Below, in pieces: positions 23,101-35,260 of a stretch of DNA of 64,000 nt. Position numbers and translations under genes: made by a program. Under the pieces are notes generated by a model. That model ran no database searches. It was given only the letters and a program-made list of their open reading frames with translations, and had not been told where the DNA came from. The stretch is from the NCBI RefSeq assembly GCF_036884655.1, contig NC_088339.1:25873501-25937500 (forward strand), given 5' to 3'. Source of the DNA: Musa acuminata AAA Group. Its lineage: Eukaryota; Streptophyta; Magnoliopsida; Zingiberales; Musaceae. Within the stretch, counting starts at the first letter, position 1. Each line of letters starts with the position of its first letter.

Positions 23101-23202
23101 CATCCTCGACCCGGCCGATCCCACCACCAGGCGACGCCTGCTTCCCTTGTCGGGACGGAGAGGGATCCAAGCACGGGTGGCAACGTAGCAGCCGACCTGC
23201 AT
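20180..23202 (-). CDS. PYR4: Dihydroorotase, organelle-targeted (pyrimidine synthesis)
   Basis: Seven minus-strand exons, 23202-23021, 22925-22744, 22079-21943, 21679-21514, 21256-21140, 20646-20486 and 20374-20180, join to 379 aa; AtPYR4 is about 377 aa. The enzyme closes carbamoyl aspartate to dihydroorotate in de novo UMP synthesis. Metal and catalytic residues are visible: His45 and His47 in [11 protein letters not shown], Lys131 in AVKLYPAG (the carboxylated lysine), His169 in VHGE, His207 in MEHITT and Asp281 in GTDSAPH. Their spacing closely follows the E. coli PyrC ligands as I remember them. The first 33 residues are rich in Arg, Ser and Val with few acidic residues, preceding [11 protein letters not shown]. 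This fits a transit peptide like that of AtPYR4, so the upstream ATG was chosen; an internal Met34 start would give an untargeted enzyme. No defects were seen. Confidence 0.95.
22701..22729. repeat. (AAG)n tract at the PYR4 intron 2 donor
   Basis: On the coding strand this reads as a (CTT)n pyrimidine tract starting about 15 bases after the intron 2 donor at 22743. Such a tract near a 5' splice site is unusual in position but is still an ordinary simple repeat. Confidence 0.85.
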
Positions 23203-26200
23203 CGAACTCGACCAGTATTCACAGGTAGCGCAAAGCGAAGCCTACCGATCGACCTCCTCCTTTTAACGGACCAGATCGACGGCTTCGATTAACTGGGCTA
23301 ACTAGTGGGCCATTGATTCGGACCATAACTGCGCGGACCCAAAATGACACAAATGGGGGCTTTACGGGCCGGATTAAAAGGCTCATGTAGCAACTCATGA
23401 GAAATTTTATCGATGTTATTCCATAATTTTATTATTTTATCCCTAATGTACAATTAATATTTTATTTTTTTTTATAAAATTAACGATATAAATATCACGA
23501 TTTCATTAAAAAAATTAAAGTATTTTATTATAAATTAAATGTAATATTATTTCTTATGATTATCTTATTTTTATTAATCTAAATAATACATTTTGCATAT
23601 TATTTTTTTGTATTTATATTATAATATTATTTTAAACCGATTTAAATTAATAGGTCGAATTGATTTGAAAATTAGTGGGTTGATTGAATCCGATTCAATT
23701 GAAAGGAAAAGAGGAGAGAAAATGCCTCTCAAACTCATTGATAGTATTTTTTATCCTGTTGAAAATAGCACTCTGCCTTGTGGGAAAAACCCAAAATTGA
23801 TGACTTTTATAGGGAATTTACCCAATATCTAATCTGCATTACATCTCATTGATATAACATAGAAGTAATTTGAAGTAACGAATTTTTGGCTTGGCACTTG
23901 ACATTTCCAACCTATGCCCATGCATAATTAGACATGGATCTTTGGGTTATTTGGGCTAGAGAGAACTAAGCCCAACCATACATAACTGGACATGGTGTGG
24001 ATGTCTCCAATACGACAGCTTAAGATAAGCTGCAGTGTGTCAAACCCACTCTACTCAAGCCGAGACAGGACCAAGAATACTTGCATGTGTAAATATGAAA
24101 AAGGAACATTGTGGTTTTTAGTCTTGTTATTAGAGAGATTATTTTCATACTTTTAAACCATGATGATCACTTAAATATAAAAGGAATGATTTGATTATGA
24201 CACCAAGGTGCAGTTTTTGAGTTGGGCATGAATAGATGTCTAAGATCCAGACATGAACTCTGCATGTAGCACAGGTACATAATTAGCCTATCCACCGGCC
24301 AAATATTTATGAACAAAGATCAACCTTATTCATGGACTTTATTCTAGTACTAGACAAAAGTGAACAGACACATGCCACTAAGTCTGCTTGGAAGAAGGGG
24401 AAAAAGCAAAAAAAATCGGAAGGTCAACCAAAATCTCAAGACTTCCATCTTCTTCTCCTAGCTCGAGATGGATGTCAGGTGAGACACCACAATGAGATGT
24501 GAATCCCACAAACCCTGCTCTTTCCATTCTTGGATGCCATTTTCCCTGCAATCTGACAGAACCACACAAGGGCAGGCAATCCAACGTGAAATGCAAAGGG
24601 GGACAGCACAATCGAGTGTTGGTTGGTGCCATCAAAGTAGGACTGCACTCTTAGCTGCTAGAATCTGAAATCCATCCTTCCCTCTTCATTTCCAAGGTAT
24701 TCTTGGACACTCGAGTGCAGCATGGAAATGAATGTGACCATGGGTAGAAGAAGGATTAGGATCTGATTGATTTGATCCCACAAACAAACAATTGGATGCG
24801 TCAATGGACTCCTCACTAAGAAATCGATGGGCTCTAGGCACACAGGAGATGTGTGTAGGGGCACGGCCGACTTAAGTCACGGGCATTCCAAAGGGCGAGA
24901 AGAGCCTCGTAGTCGTGATTCACAAACAGATAAGAATTAGATACCCGGGCGGAAGCCATCCATTCGGGCAGGGCAAAATGGCTTTAATCGTATCTTATCT
25001 AATGGAACTCCATTGCGAGCACTCTGAAGGAAGGGGGGAAGCTTCGTAGATGCTGTCCCAGGTGCCTTGTTATCGTGAACCGATGCTGTCCCAAGGTGTC
25101 GCCGGTTTGAGTTGGGCAACGAAATAACTTTTATGATGCTTAGAAACGACACATGGCTTTTTCTTCCAAGTGTCTCGACTTGGTGCCGAGTTTTACCGGT
25201 CGTTATAGTTCTGTCACTTAACTCGAACATGTACCCAATCGACGAGTAAAATCTACAAGGTTTAGGTCTCATTTCACTAGTAGGTCGGTATCCCATATCC
25301 AGAACCGATCCAATTCGATATTAGCTTTCCAGAGAGAGAGAGAGAGAGAGAGAGAGATCAGTAGATATTCCCACTTCAAAAGTCTGCCTAATTGTGGGCA
25401 AGGCAGGTCAAAAAAAAGAAAAAAAAAATTGATTCACATAATTATTACTGTGTACCCTAAAGACAATATCTGTGTTTATTTAAAGAAAGAGGAATAATGT
25501 GAGTGGAAACAAAGATCTGAGAATCCACCAATGCAAATGAGCAAATTGGCCACTAAAAGAAGAGAGCGCCTGGCGCTCAAATCAGCAGCTCTATCGGATT
25601 CGCCCTAACGATCATGACCCGTGGCTGTAGCTTAAGTACAAAATATGCCTGAGAAAGCAACGGAAGACGTGGAGAATCCATTCTCTCAAAGCTATAGCGG
25701 TGAGGAAAACATGATGGTGATTGGCCATATTGACGACCTTATCACAGTAGATAGGGTATCGGCAGATTTTGCTTTAGTCGTATCCAAATCTAACTATTAA
25801 ATTATTGCCTTTTTCCTGCTCCATGGGAAGAATGGCTTACTTTCCTTCCTACATTTGACTCTGCCCTGTAAAGGACTGACATGGATATATAATTTCCCAC
25901 TATATCCATCCTGAAACCAAACCCAATATCAGTTTTAAAATGGGTTGGATAAATGCAGGTAGGTACCTACAGAAAAAAAAAACAAAAAAAAAATCACCTG
26001 TTATTATCTAAATTCTAAAGAACAATCGATAAAAAGCATGTCTCAAATTTGAGGAGCACGTATCCTAATTCGACCTAAGTGGGTCAGTGGGTATTGGGAA
26101 ATAAGCTTTCTTCCCATCCCTTATCCAAGGCTACAACAATCTCTCGATGTTGCCAACCCATCATAACAATGCTGCCACGCAACCTAAGTGGCTGCATTTG

Positions 26201-28836
26201 CTATTTTTGTGTCACTCAGATTAGGAATTCTTAGGTAGACCAGAAGTATTTAGCAACACATCTCAAGGTATTTTGCTACAATTGGATGGTCCACCGATAA
26301 CATGGTGGATCTAGTTCATCAAAAACCTATATATAACATGAAAGCTACTTGGATGGATCAAATCACATGCAAGGAGTTTTTCTCGGTACTGGTCAGATCG
26401 TCAGGTTTGCGAAAGGTGACATTATTCTTGAAATTAGTCTGACAAAGCAGCATGGAAAAAAGAGGAAGGAATTACCTGACAGGTTAGGCTTGTGAGAGGA
26501 CCATGCAAGATGAGTCTTTAAAGAGGGATCTTTGCTACAGGTGTCAGACCTGAGAACGAATTTGATGCTACAAGAACTGTTGATTAACAGTAATATAATC
26601 CTGCCAAGAAAAATACTGTTGGTTAGTAGTAGTGATATTTCCACATTAGTTTCTTATAGGTATTGCGTAAACATGATGTTAACAGTAAATCACTATGTAA
26701 GCATCTTACTATATTCCAATAGAAAGGTAAAGAAAAGTTCCAATTGTAGCATATCCTTCACAACTCACGAGACTAACAATTTGCATCATCCATGAGGGAG
26801 AGTCGATAACCATGAACCAGTCCTTTAGAGATCAGCATAATCATGTAATCACCAAGCTTTATGCCCAAGTTTGCAAGAGGACCATTGGAATCAGAAGGAC
26901 TCAGAGAGGTGGAAGCCTTCCTTGCTGGACCACTTTGCACTCTCAGCCTTACCAGTCAGATTTCACTTGGAATTTTGAGACATGGAAGAGGGACAATGAT
27001 ATAAAGACCAAAATGCTCCAGTTGCATAGACACCAACTAAATATTTGATTATGGCCCGTAACTTCGATTGATAATTTGAGAACATAAAAGAGTGTTCTGT
27101 GATCCATCACTTCTACCAAATGCATTGCACAGGTTTCTTATATCATCATTCCTGATGATGCTGACAGAAGCTAGTCACCAAAATGTGAATGATAGACATG
27201 GAGTATGGTGAAGGTTTATAATCTTGTTGCAGGACAACCCATAGAGTTAGGTAGTCCCAACTGCAAGCAGCTGCAATTTCAGGTACCACCACTTAAACAG
27301 GAGACTGAATCTGCTTCACATATCTAAACTTGGACTATGCATGCCATCTACAATTACCAATAAGGTAAATTTTGGTTAGCATCATATTTGTCTCACATAT
27401 AAAATGAAAATATAGACAGACACAGTAAAATATGTTGAATGCTAACCTACATTTCTTTATAGGTTCTTCACGACAAATGAACAGTAGCAAAAGATCTGAT
27501 GGAAAATCGGGCTGATATATAGATGGTAGTACCTTTCAAATTTTCCTCTTTCACTTTGAGAGACCATGAGATGGGATGTGAGAGGAGGTAAGGTAAGCCA
27601 ACCATAAACTGGAAAAGATCCAAAATTGATGGCACAGTGCATCTAAAAGATCAGGAACTTACACTAATAAGTGATGGAGGTTTAGCTAAAGGACCATCAA
27701 CCAATAAGTGGATCAGGTTCTGTGGCATTTTAAAATAGATCTTTTCTTTTAGCTTCTTGGATTCTCCAATCAAGGAGAAAGTATGGAAAGGAACTATTCA
27801 CATAATACAGGACTAAAGCTCCATCCAACCCTGACAATGAAAACAAATTGATGTTTTTCATGTCCTTAACCTGTAGAGTGGTACTCAAGTTATATTTCCG
27901 AATGCTGTTTCCCGTGGACTTATTTGATAACTTTAACACTCTCACCAACAGGCTTTGTGGCCAAGATGCAACTTCCCATTCTTCCTAGGCATCAATCACC
28001 ATACATGGCACCCACCAGGAGACCACAAAGTTTGGCACCCATACTGTATTCGGTATCATCCAACCTTCATCATGGACTCTCATCTTCCCAAGGACCAATC
28101 AAATGCTGTATTGATTTATAATGCATTTCACAGGATCATGAGGGTTATCAGTCAGTCATGTCATTTGCCCTCAGAATGCAATGTCATTCTACTAACGAAA
28201 TTCACATGGTTGTGGCAAAAACTAACAGAAATTCACCAGGAAGAGAGAAAATGAGGTCTTTCTGGTCTTAAGCCATCTTTTGGCTATGACCATCCACAGG
28301 ATCATATGACTAGCTCTACAGAATTTCTTGGTCACATTCACAGACCAGACATGCATTATCCCAGAAGTGGTGCCTGAACACAGACATCTAAGGGCATAAT
28401 TCTGGGAACCCAAAAACAGTTCACTGTTTACAGTAGGCCCTCACCCCTCAAAAGGTCGATATTCATATCCTGAAATTAGTTCCAAAGCAACCTAACAAAC
28501 AGGACCTAGTTCTTATGGTTCACTTGTGTTATCTATGGCCACCTCTAACCAATATTTTACATGGTCCTGGAAACAAATCCATCCACCATAGATGTGTAAA
28601 CCACCACATACCTCGTAAGTTGGCTAAAACTTCTGCCCATTGTTTCCAGAAAATTAATGTTCTGACTTCTTCAACTCAATCTGCAGTATTTCCCGCTCCT
28701 AATGATTAGATCCAAGTAAAATCCTTTATTATGTATTTTCCTTCTCATGAACTTTTCCTCGTCCAATCCTTCCTATGCATTGACCAAGCAGCCCACTTGA
28801 TCAAGGACATCAGTCAGACAGCAACCTTCACTACCC
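23203..28836. other. Gene-poor spacer between PYR4 and the KAT channel
   Basis: About 5.6 kb with no gene I can support. It includes the PYR4 promoter, a very AT-rich segment at 23400-23650, a (GA)n run at 25331-25357 and several open frames under 120 codons (for example 24378-24635, 24937-25296 and 27955-28254). None resembles a family I know, and none shows a consistent set of splice sites. Old repeat remnants or a lineage-specific gene cannot be excluded. Confidence 0.5.
25331..25357. repeat. (GA)n microsatellite
   Basis: A GA run of about 27 bp in the PYR4-KAT spacer. Confidence 0.9.
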
Positions 28837-28844
28837 TATATATA
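28837..28844 (+). promoter_or_regulatory. Candidate TATA box of the KAT channel gene
   Basis: TATATATA lies 64-71 bp upstream of the chosen ATG at 28908. This spacing implies a very short 5' UTR of about 35-40 nt. Position and motif are visible; function is inferred. Confidence 0.4.
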
Positions 28845-28907
28845 TTAGACCTCTCTCGAGTCACATTACCACTGAATATCAGATCACAAAGGCATCATAG
28901 TGCAACC

Positions 28908-31900
28908 ATGTTGTGCTCTTGTATGAACTGCTTACAGCACTTTGGCAACGATAGTTTCCAATTGGAAAGTGGAGGATACAGCATGCACAATGACCTTTTG
29001 CCATCACTGGGAGCAACAATAAACCATACAATCAAGCTCAGGAAGCACATTGTTTCACCATACAATCCTCGTTACAGGTATACTAACTCATCGGTCTCCC
29101 TGTATTCTCACGATTATATTTTGAACAAACAGCATGTTTATTTTCTTCTCACCAACCACTTTTCAGGCTATGGGAGAAGTTCTTGATAGTCCTGGTTCTC
29201 TACTCTGCCTGGATCTGCCCATTTGAATTTGCATTTCGGCGATACTTGCCAAGCACAATCTTTCTTGTGGATAACATCATCAATAGCTTTTTTGCAATTG
29301 ACATAGTACTCACCTTCTTTGTTGCTTTTGTTGACCATAAATCATATCTTCTTGTTGATGAACCAAAGAGAATAGCAGTCAGGTTAGGATTTGTGAATCT
29401 TGTACAACACAAAAACTTAAAAGCTGCTTGGGCTTAACAGAATCTGACTTCACAGGTATCTGTCCACTTGGTTCATCTTTGATGCATGTTCAACATTTCC
29501 CTTTCAAACAATCAGCTTCTTATTCAATGGACATAGTAAAAGCCTCGGCTTCAAACTTCTCAGTGTGCTTAGACTGTGGCGTCTACATCGTGTCAATTCC
29601 CTGTTTGCTAGGTCTGTATCTTCTATCATTTCATAGTATACATTTTACCAGAACAGGACTGATTTCCTAATTTTCTTTCCACAGACTTGAGAAAGATATT
29701 CGGTTCAATTATTTCTGGACACGGTGCACAAAGCTTTTCTCTGTAAGCCCAGCATTTTGTTCATTGTTTTGCTTCAAGCAGCTGCACAAGTATTCTTACC
29801 ATAACATTTTTGTACTACAGGTAACTCTTTTCGCAGTCCACTGTTCTGGATGCTTCAACTATATGATTGCTGATAGATATCCCGACCCAGAAAGAACCTG
29901 GATAGGTGCAGTGATACCAAACTTTATGGAACATAACCTGTGGGTTAGATATGTAACAGCAATATACTGGTCAATTACAACACTAACGACTACAGGTTAT
30001 GGTGACTTACATGCTGAAAACACAAGAGAAATGGTATTTGGTATTTGCTACATGCTCTTTAATCTGGGGTTGACGTCTTACCTCATTGGAAATATGACGA
30101 ACCTTGTTGTCCACGGGACCAGTCGCACGAAAAACTTTGTATGTCCTATCTCACAAGTTCTTTAAAGATCTCTTATTTTGCTGGCAGATAAACCTCATAC
30201 CTGTTTATTTTATCGGAATAAGCAGTGGAAAAAGGAAAAAATCATAGCATGCACATCAACACTTGTGCAAGATTGTCAAAGTTCCAGATTCATAACATTT
30301 AATATGATGTTGGATCATCTGGTTGCATGGCTTTCTCAGTTGTCTAATTGTTGTGTACAACTTCAGTCTTGCATTTTTTATTCAATTTAAAAATATTTCT
30401 TCTTCGTAAATTTCATTTCATTAATAGAATTATCAAATGCATGATCAGAGGATCAAAAGAATATTTTATTTCATTACTCCTAATAAAGGGTCAAGAGAAT
30501 TATTGAAACAGTTGAACAACAGTATACCCCACTAATTGATTAGAGAATTTTGCCCTTTTACATTCTGTTAATGAGTGTTTATTTTGATATTCAGCGGGAC
30601 ACCATTCAGGCTGCTTCTGAATTTGCGTCAAGAAATAAGCTACCAAAACATATGGAGGAACAGATGTTGTCTCACATATGCTTAAGATTCAAGACAGAGG
30701 GACTCAAACAGCAAGAGACTCTTGATGGCCTCCCAAAGGCCATCCGCTCAAGCATAGCCGAGTACCTATTCTTTCCTATTGTCCAAAAAGTATACCTTTT
30801 CCAAGGGTTTTCCTTTAATCTCATTTTCCAGCTGGTGAGGTTTAAAATATAAATGATCAATTACAACACTAAGCAGGTCAAATGCATGCAGCATGCTGAT
30901 AAGACCATTGTGCAATTAATAGGTGACAGAAATGCAAGCTGAGTATTACCCACCAAAGGAAGATGTAATATTGCAGAATGAAGCCCCAGCATATCTATAT
31001 ATAATAGTATCAGGAGCAGTGGTTAGTAACTTCTCTCTTTTACCTGTATTCTTGATTCACCCGCATAGTTGTTTCCAGCAATTTCACATGTATAACTATT
31101 TTCATTAGTATTTTTGTTTCAGGACATGCGAACATCTGCAGATGGGGTTGAAAAGGTAAAGGCTTTCAATATGTGCATCAATAGTACACTAGCACGTTAA
31201 CCATTGATAATTATTGTAATATCAAAATCTTCAGGTTCATGGAAGGTTGACTGCAGGGGAAATATTTGGGGAGATAGGAGTTCTATGTAACATGTCACAG
31301 CCATTCACCATAAGAACCACTGAGCTCACACAAATTCTCAGACTGAACAGGACAACACTCTTCAACATTATTCGACAAAGTAGACAGGATGCGACTATTG
31401 TCATGAGTAATCTTTCCCAGGTATATAATTAAGATTCGACCAGTGCGCTTTTTATAGATAAAATAATTTATCATTTTTGGCAAAATAGGAGCTTAAATTT
31501 CTCTCCGTTTAATCTAACAGAATTTAAGGCTACATGAAAGTCTATACCCCGGAATACAGCAAAATGAACCTGGTGAACTTCTTAAAAGATGGCTCGAGAG
31601 AGATCCATGGAAGAGGAATGAGAACCATGCACCAGATGGAAATAATTATCAAGTCTGCAAGCTACACACACAGGAACTTATGGATAAATGTAAAAGTCCA
31701 GGCAACGCAGAAAAAAACAAGGACAATGGCACACCCAATGAATTTCCAATCGGTCAGGTCAATCCAAAATTAGACCATGCAGATCGGCACAGTGTTTTTC
31801 ATACGGTTGCACAGGATGAATACAATATAACTGCCAATATTTTGCTCAAACAAGAAGCAACTATAGAAAAGGACGAAGATAACAGGTGGACCCAAAAAGG

Positions 31901-32574
31901 ATTGGTTGAGAAACATGAAAATACAGGTAAATTTGAGTTTTCATCAAGTAATGGAAGTACAAGGAGACACACTGGAGAGCACGAAATAGAATTTGCTGAA
32001 ATGAAAGCATCTGGCCATGAAAATGACTTTGAGAACCATGGCAGCAGAGAATGGAAACCCAGGTTTGGGTATCCAAATATTAATGAAATGATGATAGCTT
32101 CTTGTTCACAAAGTGGAAGCCACAACTTTGAGAACAATATCATGAGACTAACAAGCAAAAGAGTGACCATCCACATGCATTCTCAAAAGGGAAATCCAGC
32201 AAGACAGCTAACTGCAAAGATGATAAACTTACCAGGAACCGTGGAGGAACTCCTCAGAATTGGCAGTAAGTATTATTTGGACTGATTTACATGAAAGGTA
32301 TAACCATAAAAGCTGCAAATGCTAATATAGATAGTATCCAAAATCAGTGTCAAGCTTAAACTGAAACACACAGTTAACAAAGCATAAGAGTACCAGTTTC
32401 AGGAAGAAACATAAACTGTGAACCAGAAAGAATTCATGTGTCATATTCCATTGTTGTGCAGGTGAGAAGTTTGTGGGACATCATCCTACAAAAGTGATCA
32501 ACCAAGAGACTGCAGAAATTGATGACATTACCATAGTCCGTGATGGGGACCATTTGTATCTCCTAGAGATATAA
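28908..32574 (+). CDS. KAT1: Shaker-type inward-rectifier K+ channel, KAT1-like
   Basis: Eleven exons, 28908-29077, 29167-29382, 29456-29611, 29685-29742, 29821-30138, 30595-30834, 30923-31021, 31123-31155, 31235-31420, 31521-32265 and 32462-32574, join in phase to about 777 aa. Hydrophobic S1-S3 segments follow SLGATINH. S4 is the basic [14 protein letters not shown] stretch (about 161-175). The pore has [12 protein letters not shown] with GYGD at 259-262. A C-linker follows, then a cyclic-nucleotide-binding-like domain (about 387-492, with [15 protein letters not shown]), a long polar linker (493-705) and a C-terminal KHA domain (about 706-777, ending HLYLLEI). There are no ankyrin repeats, which separates it from AKT channels. 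KAT channels carry K+ uptake at the plasma membrane, notably in guard cells. The protein is about 100 aa longer than AtKAT1 because of the linker. KAT2 or KC1-type assignments are less likely. The start is the first in-frame Met upstream of the conserved region; a Met five codons later is an alternative. Confidence 0.92.
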
Positions 32575-33650
32575 GAAAACTAGCAAGACTGTCAAAGAGG
32601 ACATGGTCTAACTAGGATTCAAAGGTCAAGGAATACTACCAATACACTTGAGTGTGTAGGTTTGAGCAATGTTACTGAAAAATCAAAATTATGTAATGGT
32701 TTCTGACTAAATTAACTTTAGTTCTTTAGTTCTACTAATTTAATGAATAGTTGCTAAGTACATGAGAGCTTGGTTCAAAAATATTCCTTGTGCCCATAAA
32801 CCAATATAAATCACAAAAAAACATTTAATAAAATTTTAAAAATAATCTGAATTAGACAAATCACTTTTGGTCTCTTATCAAAAAAGATAATTTACTAAAA
32901 TTGGCATTGCAGAGAAAATGGCACAAAAAAATTCACTTTTCTTTGAAGACATTCGAGAAGGTTGATCGACCAACTTTGCATTGTAGGACAACTGGACTGG
33001 AGCTCAATCGAATTACCAGGGAACACCAGGATACTCTGAACATCAAATTTACTAGAAAAGCTGATAAAAGAAGTGCTTCAGTACCATCAACCAAGTTAAC
33101 GAGAATACACATAACAATGCAAAAAATATTCACCAAGGAGAAATCTCTGTCACCATTTTTTATTGAGATGTTATATTGTCGCAAATGCCACGTGATCCCC
33201 ACCAAGATCATCATGCATGCATCTGTTTATTTACATAAAACATATAGATGAAGCCAACCATGGCACCACGCATTCAATAAAGTTGATCATAAAACTTACA
33301 GTTACACACATCAATGGTACTTATACTGTCTTTAAGAAATGATTATGATTTTGACTTGAGCATGCAGGAAAATTGATGATTGATAAGTAGAAATATACGC
33401 ATACGGTCATATACAGATATAGATGCATCATAATTTGTTCAAATACAAATGCACAATACAAACAAAACAATAACATATATAATTAGCCAAGGCAGCAAAA
33501 ATTTCTAAGTAAAATAGTGAGACAACAAAAAAGACTGGCATAAAACATAAATGAGTTAACAAAAGAGATTAATAATGATATAGAAGATCATGAGGTATCT
33601 ACAATTAAAACGAACAAAAGAAAAACAGAGAGAAGATGAGCCTATTGCTC
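32575..33650. other. Spacer downstream of the KAT channel
   Basis: AT-rich sequence with the KAT 3' UTR at its left. Frames at 32901-33251 (+) and 32933-33214 (-) overlap each other and resemble no known family. Nothing else was seen. Confidence 0.5.
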
Positions 33651-34115
33651 CTACCTAAATCCGTTGCCTAATACTGTTGTCTCAAGCACATCAAACACAT
33701 ATTGGTCATCCACCAATTCAAGTACAGCATTCTGGCCCAAAGTTTCTCGATCGACTATTTTCTTAGAATACCAATGTCCTACAGCAGCGATCGAACGATC
33801 AATAACGAAACAGAGAACGTTCAACGACACTAGTTCCACGGCGTCCGCGATAGCCAACCCTAAATCCAGACTTGCAGAGATCACCACATTTCGAGGGATT
33901 ATTACGGTAAAGAAATATATCAAGAGGAGCTAGAAGACCAACTCATGAGGAGCTAAAAGACCTGGCTTAAAGAAATAAAGGAGGAAGGAAGACCAGGAAG
34001 CCACCACCTCGAGTCTTGGACGTCGGCGATCACCGCGAGCGTCGGACCAACTTCCGATGCGCTCGAATCCCGTTTGTTCCTCCGATGGGCTTATCTTATT
34101 GGGTAACGACGCCAT
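33651..34115 (-). CDS. Putative small gene or 5' end of an unknown transcript
   Basis: On the minus strand an ATG at 34115 opens a 36-codon, GC-rich stretch (MASLPNKISPSEEQ...) that reaches a possible donor after 34008 (GAG followed by GTGGTG). A second open frame, ending at 33651 (...VLETTVLGNGFR), can be joined in phase through a TTCTAG acceptor near 33938. Base composition is more gene-like than in the flanking AT-rich DNA. I do not recognise the product. It may be a lineage-specific short protein, a 5' UTR with spurious frames, or noise. Confidence 0.25.
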
Positions 34116-34945
34116 CGACTACCGGATGTTCCCCCATTTAATGGGCCTTATGTGCCCATTAACATCTAAGGTTAATCAAATGGTTTCTACAAGTACCAAA
34201 ATAGCATATTTGTCCCTACATATTTTAATATAGCATGCATATAGGTCCATAATATTAATTATCCTAATATTTTAGTTTGATACTGAAAATATATTTTATT
34301 TTCTTACCATTATAATAACGATGAGTATTTTAAAAGTACTTATCCAGCCAGTCTAATGACGTGTAACAATCAGCCTCATACATTTGACTTATATCTTAGA
34401 TGTTGTCAAGTCACAAAAGGTTGGTGTCGAAAATGACTCGATTCAGCAATGGACATGAATAACTATATTATCGGATATGTCCGATGAAGATTCTCCGATA
34501 TCTAAATTAATGTCCGGATGTGGGGAAATAATTGAATGGAGAATTAAATCATGGGAGCAGTTTAACGAGGGATCGCCCAAATCATCAAGCTATGGCACGT
34601 CGTGTCAATTACGTGAGTCAAGCTGGCGAGTGGGTCCGAATACGTGTCGTTGTTAGTCTTGCCAAAACTTAAAATTAAAATACATTTCAGAAATAAGAAA
34701 CGGCACCATATTACTTACTGGTACAACGGCTATAACAAATGTCGTTTTGCTAGTTCTTTGTCATTGCACGCCACGTTCACAGAACGTTTTAACGGCTACT
34801 CCACTCAACACGGCAGGCAGCGGGACCCACCCACGTGCCTTTGCCTGCGATCCGACGCTTTCGAATCTTTCCCTTTCCCAACGGCTCTCTCTTCTTCCTT
34901 CCCCCCCTTCTCCGCCTTCACGACCTCCCTCTCTCTCTCTTCGAT
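34116..34945. other. Spacer and promoter region of the AG-peptide gene
   Basis: The left part, to about 34340, is AT-rich. The right part includes a CACGTG G-box core near 34832 and a CT-rich stretch that runs into the TATA motif of the AG-peptide gene. No coding gene is supported. Confidence 0.5.
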
Positions 34946-34946
34946 G

Positions 34947-34954
34947 TATATATA
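34947..34954 (+). promoter_or_regulatory. Candidate TATA box of the AG-peptide gene
   Basis: TATATATA directly after a CT-rich run, about 106 bp upstream of the ATG at 35060. This is a typical plant promoter layout, and the function is inferred. Confidence 0.5.
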
Positions 34955-35059
34955 CACGCACACACATCCTCTACCTTTTCACATTCACCGCAGCTAAAAC
35001 CAGCTTCTCGAGTTCGTTTCCCTTTGAGCCACTCCCTCACCGCTTGCTACCTGTGAGAA

Positions 35060-35260
35060 ATGGAAGCCTCCATGAGACTTTCTTTGAAGGTACCGCTGCT
35101 GCTGCTGCTGCTGCTCCTACTCGCATCTGTTGCAGTCCATGCGCAGGAGGCTCCGGCGCCTGCGCCGACCATGGAGAGCGGATCGGTCCCGGCAGGCCCT
35201 GGTCTCTGCGTGCTTGCTCTCTCTGCCGTGGCTTCTCTTGTCGCTGCCTTCGCGCACTGA
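35060..35260 (+). CDS. Arabinogalactan peptide (AG-peptide), GPI-anchored
   Basis: A single-exon 66-residue precursor. Residues 1-30 form a signal peptide with a poly-Leu core (encoded by a CTG repeat) ending near VHAQ. The predicted mature part is very short, with the Ala-Pro module EAPAPAPT whose prolines are expected to be hydroxylated and glycosylated. The C-terminal hydrophobic stretch, from about residue 48 (LCVLALSAVASLVAAF), fits a GPI-anchor addition signal, with a small-residue site such as SG or PAG before it. This layout is that of AtAGP16/20/22-type AG-peptides, which sit on the outer face of the plasma membrane or in the wall. Arabidopsis relatives are 60-75 aa, so the length is normal. 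Individual paralogue identity cannot be assigned. Confidence 0.92.
   Translation: MEASMRLSLKVPLLLLLLLLLASVAVHAQEAPAPAPTMESGSVPAGPGLCVLALSAVASLVAAFAH

Noticed and set aside
29383..29455. Apparent loss of reading frame in the KAT pore-domain region
   Set aside because: The in-frame stop after RIAVR lies in an ordinary short intron (29383-29455). With the AG-G joins, S3 and S4 continue normally.
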